Source of the DNA: Natrinema hispanicum
GTDB taxonomy: Archaea > Halobacteriota > Halobacteria > Halobacteriales > Natrialbaceae
NCBI RefSeq assembly: GCF_900111485.1
Contig: NZ_FOIC01000002.1
Span: 186,001 to 250,000, forward strand
Length of the DNA: 64,000 nucleotides
Direction: 5' to 3'
In this document: positions 43,756 to 52,026 of the stretch, one piece after another
Position numbering within the stretch: the stretch's first letter is position 1
How the letters are laid out: each line of letters starts with the position of its first letter
Position numbers and translations under genes: made by a program
Notes under the pieces: generated by a model
The model's input: the letters and a program-made list of their open reading frames with translations, nothing else
Databases searched by the model: none
Told to the model about the DNA's origin: nothing

Positions 43756-45729
43756 TCAGTCGTCGGCGGGTGCAGCGCCGGAGCCTTCCTGGGCCTGCTC
43801 TTTGGTCCAAGAGAGCTTGCCGCCGGCTGCGAGGATTGCGCGCTCGCGCTCGGAAGCGTCGAGCGTCGCCGTGTACTCGTCCTCGCCGTTGACGCGGACG
43901 GTGAACTCTTTCTGACCGGAGGTGACGGCGTCGTAGACGTCGTCGACGATCTCGACGTCGTCGCCCTGCTCGATGTTCTCGTAGGTGTCCTCGTCGATCG
44001 TCAGCGGGACGATGCCGAAGTTGAAGAGGTTCGCACGGTGGATGCGTGCGAAGCTCTGTGCGAGGACGCCCTCGATACCGAGGTACATCGGGCACATGGC
44101 AGCGTGCTCACGCGAGGAGCCCTGGCCGTAGTTCTCGCCGGCGACGAGGAAGCCGCCGTCGGCGTCAGCGGCGCGCTGGGCGAAGGTCTCGTCGACACGG
44201 CTCAGGGTGAACTCCGAGAGCTTGTCGATGTTCGACCGGTACATCAGGATGTCCTGCGTCGCAGGGATGATATGGTCGGTCGTGATGTTGTCCTCCATCT
44301 TGAGGAGGGCGTCGCCCTCGATGTCGGAGTCGAGCTGGTCTTTCAGCGGCACGTCGCCGATGTTCGGGCCCTTGACGAGCTCGTCGTCGGGGGCCTCGTC
44401 GGGCGTGATGAGGTCGGTCTTCGAGCCGTCGTACTCGTCGGGCAGCTCGATACCGGGTGCCTCGAGGTCGCCGAGTTCGTCGGCGAGGTCGCGCGGGTCG
44501 ATGATCTCGCCTTTGATCGCCGCAGCGGCGGCGACTTCCGGCGAACAGAGGAAGACGTTGTCGTCCTCGATACCCGAGCGGCCCTCGAAGTTGCGGTTGA
44601 ACGTCCGCAGCGAGACCGAATCAGAGGCGGGGACGTGGCCGATGCCGATACAGGCACCACACGTCGCTTCCGAGAAGTTGACGCCAGCGGCCATCATCTC
44701 CGCGACCCACCCCTCACGGGCGAGCATCTCGGAGGCCTGCTTGGAGCCGGGCGCGACGATCATCTCGGTCGTCGGGTTGACCTCGCGGTCCTCGAGCATC
44801 TTCGCGGCCGGGAGGATGTCCTCGTAGCCGCCGTTGGTACAGGAGCCGACGATGACCTGTTCGACGGACTGGCCGGCGACTTCGCTGACGGGCACGACCT
44901 TGTCCGGCATCGAGGGCTGGGCGATCAGCGGCTCAAGGTCGGAGAGGTCGACGACGATCTCATCGTCGTACTCGGCGTCGTCGTCGGGCTGGAGTTCGAC
45001 GTACTCGTCGCCACGGTTGACGCGCTCGAGGTAGTCTTTGGTCTGCTCGTCGGTCGGGAAGATCGACGTGGTCGCACCGAGCTCGGTGCCCATGTTGGTG
45101 ATGGTCATCCGCTCGGGTGCGGTGAGCGACTCGACACCGGGGCCGGTGTATTCGAGGATCTTGCCGACGCCGCCCTTGACGGTCAGCCGTCGCAGGAGCT
45201 CGAGGATGACGTCTTTCGCGGTGGCCCACTCGGGGAGTTCGCCCTCGAGGCGGACGTTGACGACTTCGGGCATCTCGATGTAGTAGGGAGCGCCACCCAT
45301 GGCGACGGTGACGTCGATCCCGCCAGCGCCGATGGCGAGTTCGCCGAGACCGCCGGGGGTCGGCGTGTGGCTGTCCGAGCCCAGCAGGGTCTTGCCGGGG
45401 GCCGCGAAGTTCTCGCGGTGGACGTTGTGACAGATGCCGTTACCGGGGCGAGAGAAATACGCGCCGTAGGTACCGGCCGCAGAGCGGAGGAAACGGTGGT
45501 CGTCAGTGTTCTTAAAGTCGAACTGATAGGTCTGGTGGTCACAATACTGTGCGGCGATTTCGGTCTGGACCTCGTCCAGCCCCATGGCTTCGAACTGGAG
45601 CCAGACCATGGTCCCGGTCGTGTCCTGTGTGAGAACCTGGTCGATCTCGATCCCGATCTCCTCGCCGGTCTCGAGTTCGCCCTCGACGAGGTGGTCGTCG
45701 AGAATCTTCTCGGTGAGCGTCTGTCCCAT
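43756..45729 (-). CDS. acnA: Aconitate hydratase
   Basis: 657 residues from ATG 45729. The 4Fe-4S ligands are in GSCTNGG and TCGACIG. SDSHTPTPGGLG and the C-terminal swivelling domain with ENYGQGSSREHA are intact. It isomerises citrate to isocitrate in the TCA cycle, next to citrate synthase at 24009. Type is the mitochondrial/archaeal-like one, and a homoaconitase role is unlikely because the substrate loop fits citrate. Its cluster makes it iron dependent, but no iron box was seen at its promoter. Confidence 0.95.
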   Translation of the reverse strand: MGQTLTEKILDDHLVEGELETGEEIGIEIDQVLTQDTTGTMVWLQFEAMGLDEVQTEIAAQYCDHQTYQFDFKNTDDHRFLRSAAGTYGAYFSRPGNGICHNVHRENFAAPGKTLLGSDSHTPTPGGLGELAIGAGGIDVTVAMGGAPYYIEMPEVVNVRLEGELPEWATAKDVILELLRRLTVKGGVGKILEYTGPGVESLTAPERMTITNMGTELGATTSIFPTDEQTKDYLERVNRGDEYVELQPDDDAEYDDEIVVDLSDLEPLIAQPSMPDKVVPVSEVAGQSVEQVIVGSCTNGGYEDILPAAKMLEDREVNPTTEMIVAPGSKQASEMLAREGWVAEMMAAGVNFSEATCGACIGIGHVPASDSVSLRTFNRNFEGRSGIEDDNVFLCSPEVAAAAAIKGEIIDPRDLADELGDLEAPGIELPDEYDGSKTDLITPDEAPDDELVKGPNIGDVPLKDQLDSDIEGDALLKMEDNITTDHIIPATQDILMYRSNIDKLSEFTLSRVDETFAQRAADADGGFLVAGENYGQGSSREHAAMCPMYLGIEGVLAQSFARIHRANLFNFGIVPLTIDEDTYENIEQGDDVEIVDDVYDAVTSGQKEFTVRVNGEDEYTATLDASERERAILAAGGKLSWTKEQAQEGSGAAPADD

Positions 45730-46036
45730 AGCACACCGAAATGGGCCGTCTATCATGATAAAACCAGCGTGTTTCTACGAAGCGTAACCGTCATGAGAGT
45801 ATCTCAATTGGTAGTCTGAACGTTCTTCGTGTGATAAGTGTACGCCCACCAGAGATTTGGTCCGCCTCGGGACTAGTGGTTCGTCACGCCTGCCGTTGCG
45901 GGTCGAACCGATCGCGGTTCTCTGGTTCGACTCGCACGTCGACGCGTGACGGAGTACTAGCGTGTCAGGTGGTACCGACTCCTCGAGAGGTCGCGAACGG
46001 ACATGCTTTTCTCGTCGCCGCGGCGTTAACACAGGT
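45730..46036. promoter_or_regulatory. 307-bp intergenic region with inverted repeat
   Basis: Divergent promoters of aconitase and the dUTPase-type gene. GTCGAACC (45902-45909) and GGTTCGAC (45924-45931) form an 8-bp inverted repeat. An inner GAACCG/CGGTTC pair allows a second fold. It may be an operator or transcript hairpin. No protein gene seen in it. Confidence 0.3.
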
Positions 46037-46519
46037 ATGTTCCGTTCCGGTGCTTTCGTCGCCGACCACGTCTCGCCGACGACCGACGCGCAGATTCAGC
46101 CCAACGGCGTGGACCTCACTGCCGACATCGTCTTCGAGCAGCTAGAACCGGGCCGCATCGGCACGGAAGACAAGGAGATCGGCGACCGCGTTGCCCGCCC
46201 CCTCGAGGAACTCAAGGAAGCCGACCCCGACACCTACTACCTGCCAAAAGGTGCCTACGTGGTCCGCTACGGCGAGCGGATCGCGATTCCGGAGGGGCAC
46301 GTCGGCTTCGTCTACCCCCGGTCGTCGCTCATGCGCAACTCCTGTATGCTCAACACGGCGGTGTGGGACGCCGGCTACGAAGGTCGTGGCGAGGGCCTGT
46401 TGCAGGTCCACCACGACATCGAACTCGAGCGCGGTGCCAGAATCGCCCAGCTCGTCTTCGCCGAGGCCGACCACGAGGACGTCTACGACGGCAGTTATCA
46501 GGGCGAGAACCTCGAGTGA
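46037..46519 (+). CDS. dut: dUTPase / dCTP deaminase family protein
   Basis: 160 residues. YPRSSLMRNSCMLNTAVWDAGYEGRGEG (read in parts) covers the conserved motif region of the dCTP deaminase/dUTPase trimer, with a nucleotide-binding AVWDAGYEG loop. The family makes dUMP or dUTP and keeps uracil out of DNA. Whether this one deaminates dCTP or hydrolyses dUTP cannot be decided. Start at ATG 46037 gives MFRSGAFV. Confidence 0.87.
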   Translation: MFRSGAFVADHVSPTTDAQIQPNGVDLTADIVFEQLEPGRIGTEDKEIGDRVARPLEELKEADPDTYYLPKGAYVVRYGERIAIPEGHVGFVYPRSSLMRNSCMLNTAVWDAGYEGRGEGLLQVHHDIELERGARIAQLVFAEADHEDVYDGSYQGENLE

Positions 46520-46609
46520 CCGGCGACTGGCGCTGACCGACGTCGTCCCCTCGCCTACCGGTTCGCATACCGTTTTGGCAGTCCCCGACCTACGATCGAG
46601 CGAGCCCCG

Positions 46610-47164
46610 ATGATGGCGACCACCCACGCGTTTACCGGCCTCGCGATCGTCGCGCCGCTCGCTTACGCCCTCCCCGAGTTCGCGACCGCACTCGCCGTCG
46701 GCGCGATCCTCGGCGGCATCGCTCCCGATTTCGATCTCGTCTTCGCTCATCGACGAACGCTACACTTTCCAGTGACCGGGCTCGCCGTCGCCGTTCCCGC
46801 GGTTGCTGTCGCAGCGAGTACCCCCTCGAGCCTGACCGTCGCGGTCGCCGCGGCCGCCGTCACGGCCTGGCTCCACGCCGCAAGCGACGCGATCGGTGGC
46901 GGCCTAGAGATGGACCCCTGGAACGACCGTACCGAGCGAGCCGTGTACGATCACGTTCGCAGCCAGTGGATCCGTCCGCGGCGCTGGATCCGCTATGACG
47001 GCGCACCGGAAGACGCCGCGGTCGCCGTCGCGCTCGCGATCCCGGCGCTGGTCGTCTTCGACGGCTGGCTCACGCCCGTCATCGCCGGCGGCGTGGCCAT
47101 CTCGCTGTGCTATGCGCTGGTTCGCCGGCGACTCGTCGCGTGGACGCCCGACTGGCTCGAGTGA
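46610..47164 (+). CDS. DUF457/YdjM-type membrane metal-dependent hydrolase
   Basis: 184 residues with about four or five membrane spans and conserved T-H-A-F-T near the start, GGIAPDFDLVFAHRRTLHFP and a second His/Asp cluster in AWLHAASDAIGG. The family is predicted to be a membrane hydrolase, with no biochemical role known here. It begins 90 bp after the dUTPase-type gene. Confidence 0.8.
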   Translation: MMATTHAFTGLAIVAPLAYALPEFATALAVGAILGGIAPDFDLVFAHRRTLHFPVTGLAVAVPAVAVAASTPSSLTVAVAAAAVTAWLHAASDAIGGGLEMDPWNDRTERAVYDHVRSQWIRPRRWIRYDGAPEDAAVAVALAIPALVVFDGWLTPVIAGGVAISLCYALVRRRLVAWTPDWLE

Positions 47165-47237
47165 CCGGTCGGCCTCGGCGACTGTCTCGCGAGCCGAAGT
47201 CGGAACGCTGATACGCGCGCTGGCCGAGCGGCTCAGT

Positions 47238-47702
47238 ATGGTCGACCAGCTCGCTGCCAGAACGACACATCTGGTATTTGCCGCACTCTGGGCCGGTAGC
47301 GTCTGTTTCGTCGCCGCCGTCGTCCTGCCGCTGGCACGCGACGGGGCGTTCAACACGACCCGCCCGCTCGAGGTTATCTCGAGCCGGCTCACCACTGTCT
47401 CGCGAGTGAGTTCACTCGTCCTGTTTCTTTCGGGGAGCCACCTGGCGGGGACCACCTACACCGTCGAGAGTCTCTTCGGCTCGGTCAACGGGTGGCTGGT
47501 GCTCGCGATGGTCGCACTCTGGCTGGTCCTGACGGCACTCGTCGAGATCGCGGCAAAGCGATTCGAGGCCGGCCTCACCGGAAAGAAGATCCGCGAGCCG
47601 GCACGCGAGGCGCTGCCGATGTTCTGGGCTGCTGCCGTCGCCGCCGTCGGATTGTTGGTCGTCGCGGGGCTGCTCTCAGCCAACGTCGCGCGACTGCTGT
47701 AG
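47238..47702 (+). CDS. CopD-like four-helix membrane protein
   Basis: 154 residues, four spans. TTHLVFAALWAGSVCFVAAV has the His...W-x-G pattern seen in the CopD/copper-resistance-type family. It may take part in copper handling or be a heme/quinone protein. No copper gene lies next to it. ATG at 47238 gives a standard start, 73 bp after the preceding stop. Confidence 0.65.
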   Translation: MVDQLAARTTHLVFAALWAGSVCFVAAVVLPLARDGAFNTTRPLEVISSRLTTVSRVSSLVLFLSGSHLAGTTYTVESLFGSVNGWLVLAMVALWLVLTALVEIAAKRFEAGLTGKKIREPAREALPMFWAAAVAAVGLLVVAGLLSANVARLL

Positions 47703-47783
47703 GACAGCCCGATACGTCCAGCGCCGATGGCTACGGACGTTCTTACGAAAGATACTTAGTCAGTTACTGTAAGGTACTCGCTA

Positions 47784-48218
47784 ATGATCAGGGGTAAAGA
47801 GATGGTCTTCTCGCTTCTCGCGGTGGGAACGGCTGCCGTGGCCGGGTACGTCCTCCGTTCCGGGCGATCACGGACCTCCGCGTCGCGCTCGAAGGCCGAC
47901 CTCGGTGCCCGTCTCGTCAGCCCGGCTGCCGTGCCAACCGACGCGACAGTGGTCGACGCGTCCGCACGACGGCTCGGCGAAATCCCCGGTGCGCGACGCG
48001 CACTGGATCGGGCAGTCCGCAACGGCGCGCGCGAGGAATGGGAACACATCACTCTCGAGCGCGACGGTGCCTGGTCGGTCGTCGACCGGATTCGCGAGTC
48101 GCTACCCTACTACGAGTCCGACACCGACGCCTACAACGGCGTCTACGTCCGGTACAACGACCGCATCGTCGTCCTCGATGCGATCGGCTGGGCCCGGCTC
48201 GAGGAGCCGATCCAGTAG
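47784..48218 (+). CDS. Haloarchaeal protein of unknown function with N-terminal membrane anchor
   Basis: 144 residues. One hydrophobic anchor (about 7-25), then a soluble domain with PAVPTDATVVDASARRLGEIPGAR (read in parts) and YNGVYVRYNDRIVVLDAIGWARLEEP at the end. No function recognised. A TATA-like gatacttag lies about 27 bp before the ATG. Confidence 0.72.
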   Translation: MIRGKEMVFSLLAVGTAAVAGYVLRSGRSRTSASRSKADLGARLVSPAAVPTDATVVDASARRLGEIPGARRALDRAVRNGAREEWEHITLERDGAWSVVDRIRESLPYYESDTDAYNGVYVRYNDRIVVLDAIGWARLEEPIQ

Positions 48219-48371
48219 GCGACACCGATCGCTCCGGCTGGTCGGTCACAGGCTTCGGTTCTCGGACAGTCGGCGATCGTCACGAGCCGCCGCGCTGCGC
48301 TCGGCACCGTCGACGACCGTCCACCGCCCCGAATCGCAACCACTACCACCGCGGCCACCAGAGCCCCATCC

Positions 48372-49271
48372 ATGCAACTGGGCCTGATCGGACTCGGACG
48401 GATGGGACAGATCGTCGTCGACCGAACCCTCGCGGCGGGCCACGATGTCGTCGCCTTCGATCTCGACGACGAGGCCGTCGCAACAGCAGCCGACGCCGGT
48501 GCCGACCCTGCCGACTCGCTTGCGGACTTCGTCGACCAGCTCGGATCGGAGAAACGCATCTGGCTGATGGTCCCCGCCGGCGAGGCAGTCGACGTCACGC
48601 TCGAGGAACTCGAAGACCATCTCGACGGCGACGACGTCGTCGTCGATGGCGGCAACTCCTACTTCGAAGATTCGGTGCGCCGCGCCGAGTCCTGTCCGGC
48701 AGCGTATCTCGACTGTGGTACCTCCGGCGGCCCCGCCGGTGCCGAACTCGGCTTCTCGCTGATGGTCGGCGGTCCCCAGTGGGCCTACGACGAACTCGAG
48801 CCAGTCTTTGACGCCGTCGCGACCGGCCCCGACGGCCACGAGCGGATGGGCCCAGCGGGATCGGGCCACTACGTCAAAATGATCCACAACGGCGTCGAGT
48901 ACGCCCTGATGCAGGCCTACGGCGAGGGCTTCGAGCTGCTCCACGAGGGCCGGTTCGATCTCGACCTCGAGAACGTCGCCTCCGTCTGGAACAACGGCGC
49001 GGTGATCCGGTCGTGGCTGCTCGAACTCTGTGAGGAGGCCTTCCGCGAGGAGGGCACCGACCTCGGAACAGTGGCCGACCGCGTCGAGGGTGGCTCGACC
49101 GGCACGTGGACCGTCCAGGAAGGTCTCGAGCAGGAAGTGCCCCTGCCGCTGATCTATACGGCGCTGTCCGAACGGTTCGGGTCGCGAGCCGACGACGGCC
49201 GGTTCTCGCGACGGCTCGCGAACCGGCTCCGCTATGGCTTCGGCCGTCACGAGGTCCCGCGCCGAGAGTGA
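48372..49271 (+). CDS. gnd: 6-phosphogluconate dehydrogenase (short, decarboxylating type)
   Basis: 299 residues. The NAD(P) Rossmann start LGLIGLGRMG, the GGNSYFEDS segment, TSGGPAGAELGFS and GHYVKMIHNGVEYA with its catalytic lysine define the short GndA-type 6PGDH. It makes ribulose 5-phosphate with CO2 release. Haloarchaea use this branch for the oxidative pentose phosphate route. Cofactor choice is unresolved. Confidence 0.95.
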   Translation: MQLGLIGLGRMGQIVVDRTLAAGHDVVAFDLDDEAVATAADAGADPADSLADFVDQLGSEKRIWLMVPAGEAVDVTLEELEDHLDGDDVVVDGGNSYFEDSVRRAESCPAAYLDCGTSGGPAGAELGFSLMVGGPQWAYDELEPVFDAVATGPDGHERMGPAGSGHYVKMIHNGVEYALMQAYGEGFELLHEGRFDLDLENVASVWNNGAVIRSWLLELCEEAFREEGTDLGTVADRVEGGSTGTWTVQEGLEQEVPLPLIYTALSERFGSRADDGRFSRRLANRLRYGFGRHEVPRRE

Positions 49272-49403
49272 TCGAGGCCGACAGAGACGCGATCGATCTC
49301 GACCGGTTCGGTTCACCGTTTGCCGTGGAGGGGCCAGCCTCGAGGCCATAGCTGTTGCAGAAAGGGGAACCGTTATGTCTCCGCTGTGGCTAGAATCGCT
49401 CGA

Positions 49404-49476
49404 GGGCGCGTAGCTCAGTGGACAGAGTCCTTGGTTCCGGACCAAGATGTCGGGGGTTCAAATCCCTCCGCGCCCG
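49404..49476 (+). tRNA. tRNA-Arg (anticodon CCG)
   Basis: Acceptor GGGCGCG pairs with CGCGCCC, D-arm GCTC...GAGT-like, anticodon stem CTTGG/CCAAG with loop TTCCGGA (anticodon CCG), T-arm GGGGG-TTCAAAT-CCCTC and discriminator G. Reads CGG codons. The 3' end is repeated downstream, see the repeat entry. Confidence 0.97.
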
Positions 49477-49569
49477 TGCAGCGAGGAACGCAGTGACGAG
49501 CGAACCGGCACGGAGGATTTGAAGCAGAGAACGGGGAAGAATGAGCCGTTCGCGTGGTTCAAATCCCTC
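49455..49569 (+). repeat. Repeated tRNA-Arg 3' end (possible attachment-site footprint)
   Basis: GGTTCAAATCCCTC from the tRNA T-arm/acceptor (49455-49468) recurs exactly at 49556-49569. An inverted degenerate copy (GGATTTGAA, 49515-49523) lies between. Such partial tRNA copies are left when integrases target tRNA genes. No integrase gene is in the window, so the element is lost or lies beyond view. Confidence 0.5.
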
Positions 49570-49693
49570 TCGCGTCTGTCGGTTGAGAACTCTTTTCCAC
49601 CGTTCTCGAGAGTGACACCACGTACGTCGAAGCTGCAGGGAGACACTGGTTTCTCCAAACGCTTATTTTCACATAATCAAACATATTGGCTCC

Positions 49694-50101
49694 ATGGCCG
49701 AGTGTGCACGGTGTAGTGCGTTCACCGACAATCATGCAAAGGGAGACTATCCATACTGTGACGATTGCCACGATCGATTCGAGAACGTTCGGGAGAGCGG
49801 CGTGATCGTACGGCAAATTCCTGATTCGGGGGAGTATCAAATCGACGTGACTACCAGTACGGGACGGAATCAGGGTGGAACGGAGAAAACACAAGTCGAT
49901 GCACTTGCGCGCGGGAAGCACTTAGCCGACAAATATGGCCTCGAGGCGCTGTTCGAATACCAGCGAAGCGGTTCACAGTGGATGCTCGACGAATACCTGC
50001 AGGCCCATCCCAAGATCAGACAGGACGTCCGAGAGCGACTGCGTCGCACGCCGGAGAAGACAGACGGTGGCTTCGTGAAACGACTTCGAAACTTGTTCTG
50101 A
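49694..50101 (+). CDS. Small zinc-motif protein next to the tRNA
   Basis: 135 residues. Two Cys pairs, C4-x2-C7 and C22-x2-C25, form a likely zinc knuckle in the first 30 residues. A basic C-terminus (RRTPEKTDGG...KRLRNLF) follows. Upstream DNA is A/T-rich with a TATA-like gcttatttt about 27 bp before the ATG. No family is recognised, but its position between a tRNA footprint and an origin suggests an accessory element gene. Confidence 0.65.
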   Translation: MAECARCSAFTDNHAKGDYPYCDDCHDRFENVRESGVIVRQIPDSGEYQIDVTTSTGRNQGGTEKTQVDALARGKHLADKYGLEALFEYQRSGSQWMLDEYLQAHPKIRQDVRERLRRTPEKTDGGFVKRLRNLF

Positions 50102-50164
50102 AATCCGCCTCGGCGACCGGCAGTGACCGATCGCGAGCGATGGGCAGGGCCGATGTGGACAGAG

Positions 50165-50186
50165 ACACACCACCGTTGCAAGTGAA
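50165..50186 (-). repeat. Origin-recognition-type repeat (ORB) a
   Basis: On the minus strand: TTCAC at positions 1-5, A at 10, TGGTG at 15-19, followed by TGT. Matches the orc1-flanking set. Confidence 0.65.
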
Positions 50187-50385
50187 GCTGTAGAACAGGG
50201 GTGGGGTGGGTGTCGCCGGTCGTCGCTGCCTCGAGCCGACAGCCCCAACGAAACGCTGTGAGCGGCCGACGACTGGAACAAACGCGGGTACGCCAGACCG
50301 AGCCGTGTAATCGATCTGCCACAATATGTCAGCGCTTTAGACGAAACCGTGGACTGTTCACTCTAGCACTCCCACTAGACTAGTC

Positions 50386-50407
50386 TTCACATGAAATAGT
50401 GGTGTGT
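50386..50407 (+). repeat. Origin-recognition-type repeat (ORB) b
   Basis: TTCACATGAAA, then TAGTGGTGTGT. Same 22-bp set, plus orientation, 63 bp before the orc1 start codon. Confidence 0.7.
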
Positions 50408-50469
50408 GTGAGTTCACTTGCATCAGATGAACAAGTGGCTTTAAGTAGTGTATGTTGCTTGGTACGGAT

Positions 50470-51696
50470 ATGCCTCGGTTCGAGCGGAAGCAGAACATCT
50501 TCCGGAACAAGGACGCCCTCGGGGAGTCGTACCAGCCCGAACGGATCGAAGAGCGCGACGACGAGATCGAGGCGTATATGGACGCGCTCCAGCCCATCAT
50601 CGACGGCTGGGAGCCAAACAACATTTTTCTCTACGGGAATACAGGCGTCGGCAAAACCGCCGTCACGGACTACCTCCTCGATGTCCTCCAAGAAGACGTC
50701 ACCAGATACGATGACGTCGACCTCTCCGTGCTCAGCGTTAACTGCAAGACGCTCAACTCGTCGTATCAAGTCGCCGTCGAACTGGTCAACACGCTCCGAC
50801 CTGCGGGTGCCGAGATCAGCACGACCGGCTACCCCCAACAGACCGTGTTCAAGAAACTCTACAGCGAACTCGAGGCACTCGGCGGCACGGTCGTTATCGT
50901 CCTCGACGAAATCGACTCGATCGGCGATCGCGACGAACTCCTGTACGAACTCCCACGGGCGCGCTCGAACGGCTATCTCGAGGCGACGAAGGTCGGGCTC
51001 ATCGGTATCAGCAACGACTTCAAGTTCCGTGAGCAGCTCGATCCCCGCGTCCAGGACACGCTCTGTGAGCGCGAACTCCAGTTTCCACCCTACGAGGCGT
51101 CCGAACTCACGAATATCCTCGAGTCGCGAGCCGAGGTCGCGATCGCGGACGACAGCTGTGACGACGGCGTCCTCAATCTCTGTGCGGCACTCGCCGCCCG
51201 CGACAGCGGGAGCGCCCGGCAGGCGCTGGATCTCCTCCGGCTGGCCGGAGAGGTCGCGGAGAACAACGACGACGAGGAGATCCAGGAACACCACGTCGAT
51301 CAGGCGCGCTCGAAACTCGAGCAAGAACGCGTCGAAGAGGGGATGCGGGAACTGACGACCCACGGCCGCCTCGCCTTGCTGGCAGTCGTCTCGAAAGCCG
51401 CCAAGGAGTCGACGCCCTGCCGGACGCGGGAACTCTATCAGGAGTACGAGGCGCTGTGTGAGTCGGCAGGCACCGACTCGCTCGCCCAGCGGTCGGTCCA
51501 CAATCACCTCTCCGATCTTCGGATGCTTGGGATCCTCTCGGCGAAGGAAAACCGCAGCGGCTCTCGAGGCAACTACTACAGTTACGAACTCGACGTGCCC
51601 TTTATGAGTGCCGTCGACGCGATGGCCGACGTGCTCTATCTCGATGCGGAGATTGAGACGATCCGTGACATCGCACGGATGAACGACGTTGTTTGA
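50470..51696 (+). CDS. orc1: Orc1/Cdc6 replication initiator
   Basis: 408 residues. Walker A GNTGVGKT is at 56-63, Walker B is VVIVLDEID, and sensor-1/arginine-finger regions lie in the AAA+ core (about 30-290). A winged-helix domain closes the C-terminus. It binds origin repeats, melts DNA and loads MCM. I start at ATG 50470, 27 bp after TATA ctttaagt and with the usual MPRFERKQNIF start, not the upstream ATG at 50452. Repeats of the type it should bind flank both ends. Confidence 0.95.
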   Translation: MPRFERKQNIFRNKDALGESYQPERIEERDDEIEAYMDALQPIIDGWEPNNIFLYGNTGVGKTAVTDYLLDVLQEDVTRYDDVDLSVLSVNCKTLNSSYQVAVELVNTLRPAGAEISTTGYPQQTVFKKLYSELEALGGTVVIVLDEIDSIGDRDELLYELPRARSNGYLEATKVGLIGISNDFKFREQLDPRVQDTLCERELQFPPYEASELTNILESRAEVAIADDSCDDGVLNLCAALAARDSGSARQALDLLRLAGEVAENNDDEEIQEHHVDQARSKLEQERVEEGMRELTTHGRLALLAVVSKAAKESTPCRTRELYQEYEALCESAGTDSLAQRSVHNHLSDLRMLGILSAKENRSGSRGNYYSYELDVPFMSAVDAMADVLYLDAEIETIRDIARMNDVV

Positions 51697-51731
51697 GACC
51701 GTCGGGTCGGTCTTGGACAGGTTGTGCCTCC

Positions 51732-51753
51732 CCACACCACCGTTGCGAGTGAA
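51732..51753 (-). repeat. Origin-recognition-type repeat (ORB) c
   Basis: Minus strand TTCACTCGCAA then CGGTGGTGTGG, nearly identical to copy a on the other side of orc1. Opposite orientation to the neighbouring copies. Confidence 0.7.
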
Positions 51754-51802
51754 CGCCGGTCGAGCCACCTCGAGTCGTGGTGATACCGTTGCCACCTGTG
51801 AT

Positions 51803-51824
51803 TTCACTTGTATCGGTGGTGCGT
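51803..51824 (+). repeat. Origin-recognition-type repeat (ORB) d
   Basis: TTCACTTGTAT then CGGTGGTGCGT, plus orientation. Confidence 0.65.
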
Positions 51825-51890
51825 CACCGACCGTCGTTTGATGACAGCCCCGTCGGTTGACCGATCGATCCGGCTTCCAGTCGGCGCGTG

Positions 51891-51912
51891 TTCACGTGCA
51901 AGAGTGGTGTCC
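51891..51912 (+). repeat. Origin-recognition-type repeat (ORB) e
   Basis: TTCACGTGCAA then GAGTGGTGTCC, plus orientation. Confidence 0.65.
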
Positions 51913-51953
51913 GTGGGAACCGGATCCAACTCGAGCGATGTTAGTGTGTCCTG

Positions 51954-51975
51954 TTCACATGAAACAGTGGTGTGT
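51954..51975 (+). repeat. Origin-recognition-type repeat (ORB) f
   Basis: TTCACATGAAA then CAGTGGTGTGT, plus orientation. Differs from copy b by one base. Confidence 0.7.
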
Positions 51976-51985
51976 CGCCGACTAG

Positions 51986-52007
51986 TTCACTTGCAGCGAT
52001 GGTGTGC
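51986..52007 (+). repeat. Origin-recognition-type repeat (ORB) g
   Basis: TTCACTTGCAG then CGATGGTGTGC, plus orientation, ending 19 bp before the stop of the nuclease-like gene. Confidence 0.65.
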
Positions 52008-52026
52008 GAACATGGCCAGCATGTCT

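Larger units (their letters stand above)
50102..50469. other. Candidate replication origin, left side
   Basis: 368-bp non-coding region before orc1 holding two full 22-bp origin-recognition-type repeats of the set described below (50165-50186 and 50386-50407) and a third partial palindromic variant at 50412-50432. Its TATA element (ctttaagt, 50439-50446) serves the orc1 start at 50470. Confidence 0.6.
51697..52026. other. Candidate replication origin, right side
   Basis: 330-bp non-coding region after orc1 with five full 22-bp repeats (entries 51732, 51803, 51891, 51954, 51986), one inverted relative to the others. Consensus: TTCAC, then A at position 10 and TGGTG at 15-19. With the left-side copies this makes seven. 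Spacing is irregular, unlike CRISPR. Confidence 0.65.

Noticed and set aside
43675-45819. Open plus-strand frame of 714 codons opposite aconitase
   Set aside because: Complete aconitase with all Fe-S cysteines lies on the minus strand. The antisense frame is a composition artefact.
50452-50469. Upstream ATG for orc1
   Set aside because: The ATG at 50470 is at leaderless distance from the TATA element and gives the usual Orc1 N-terminus. The extra six residues are unlike the family.
50165-52007. CRISPR array
   Set aside because: The seven repeats are irregularly spaced, in both orientations and flank orc1, which fits origin repeats, not CRISPR.
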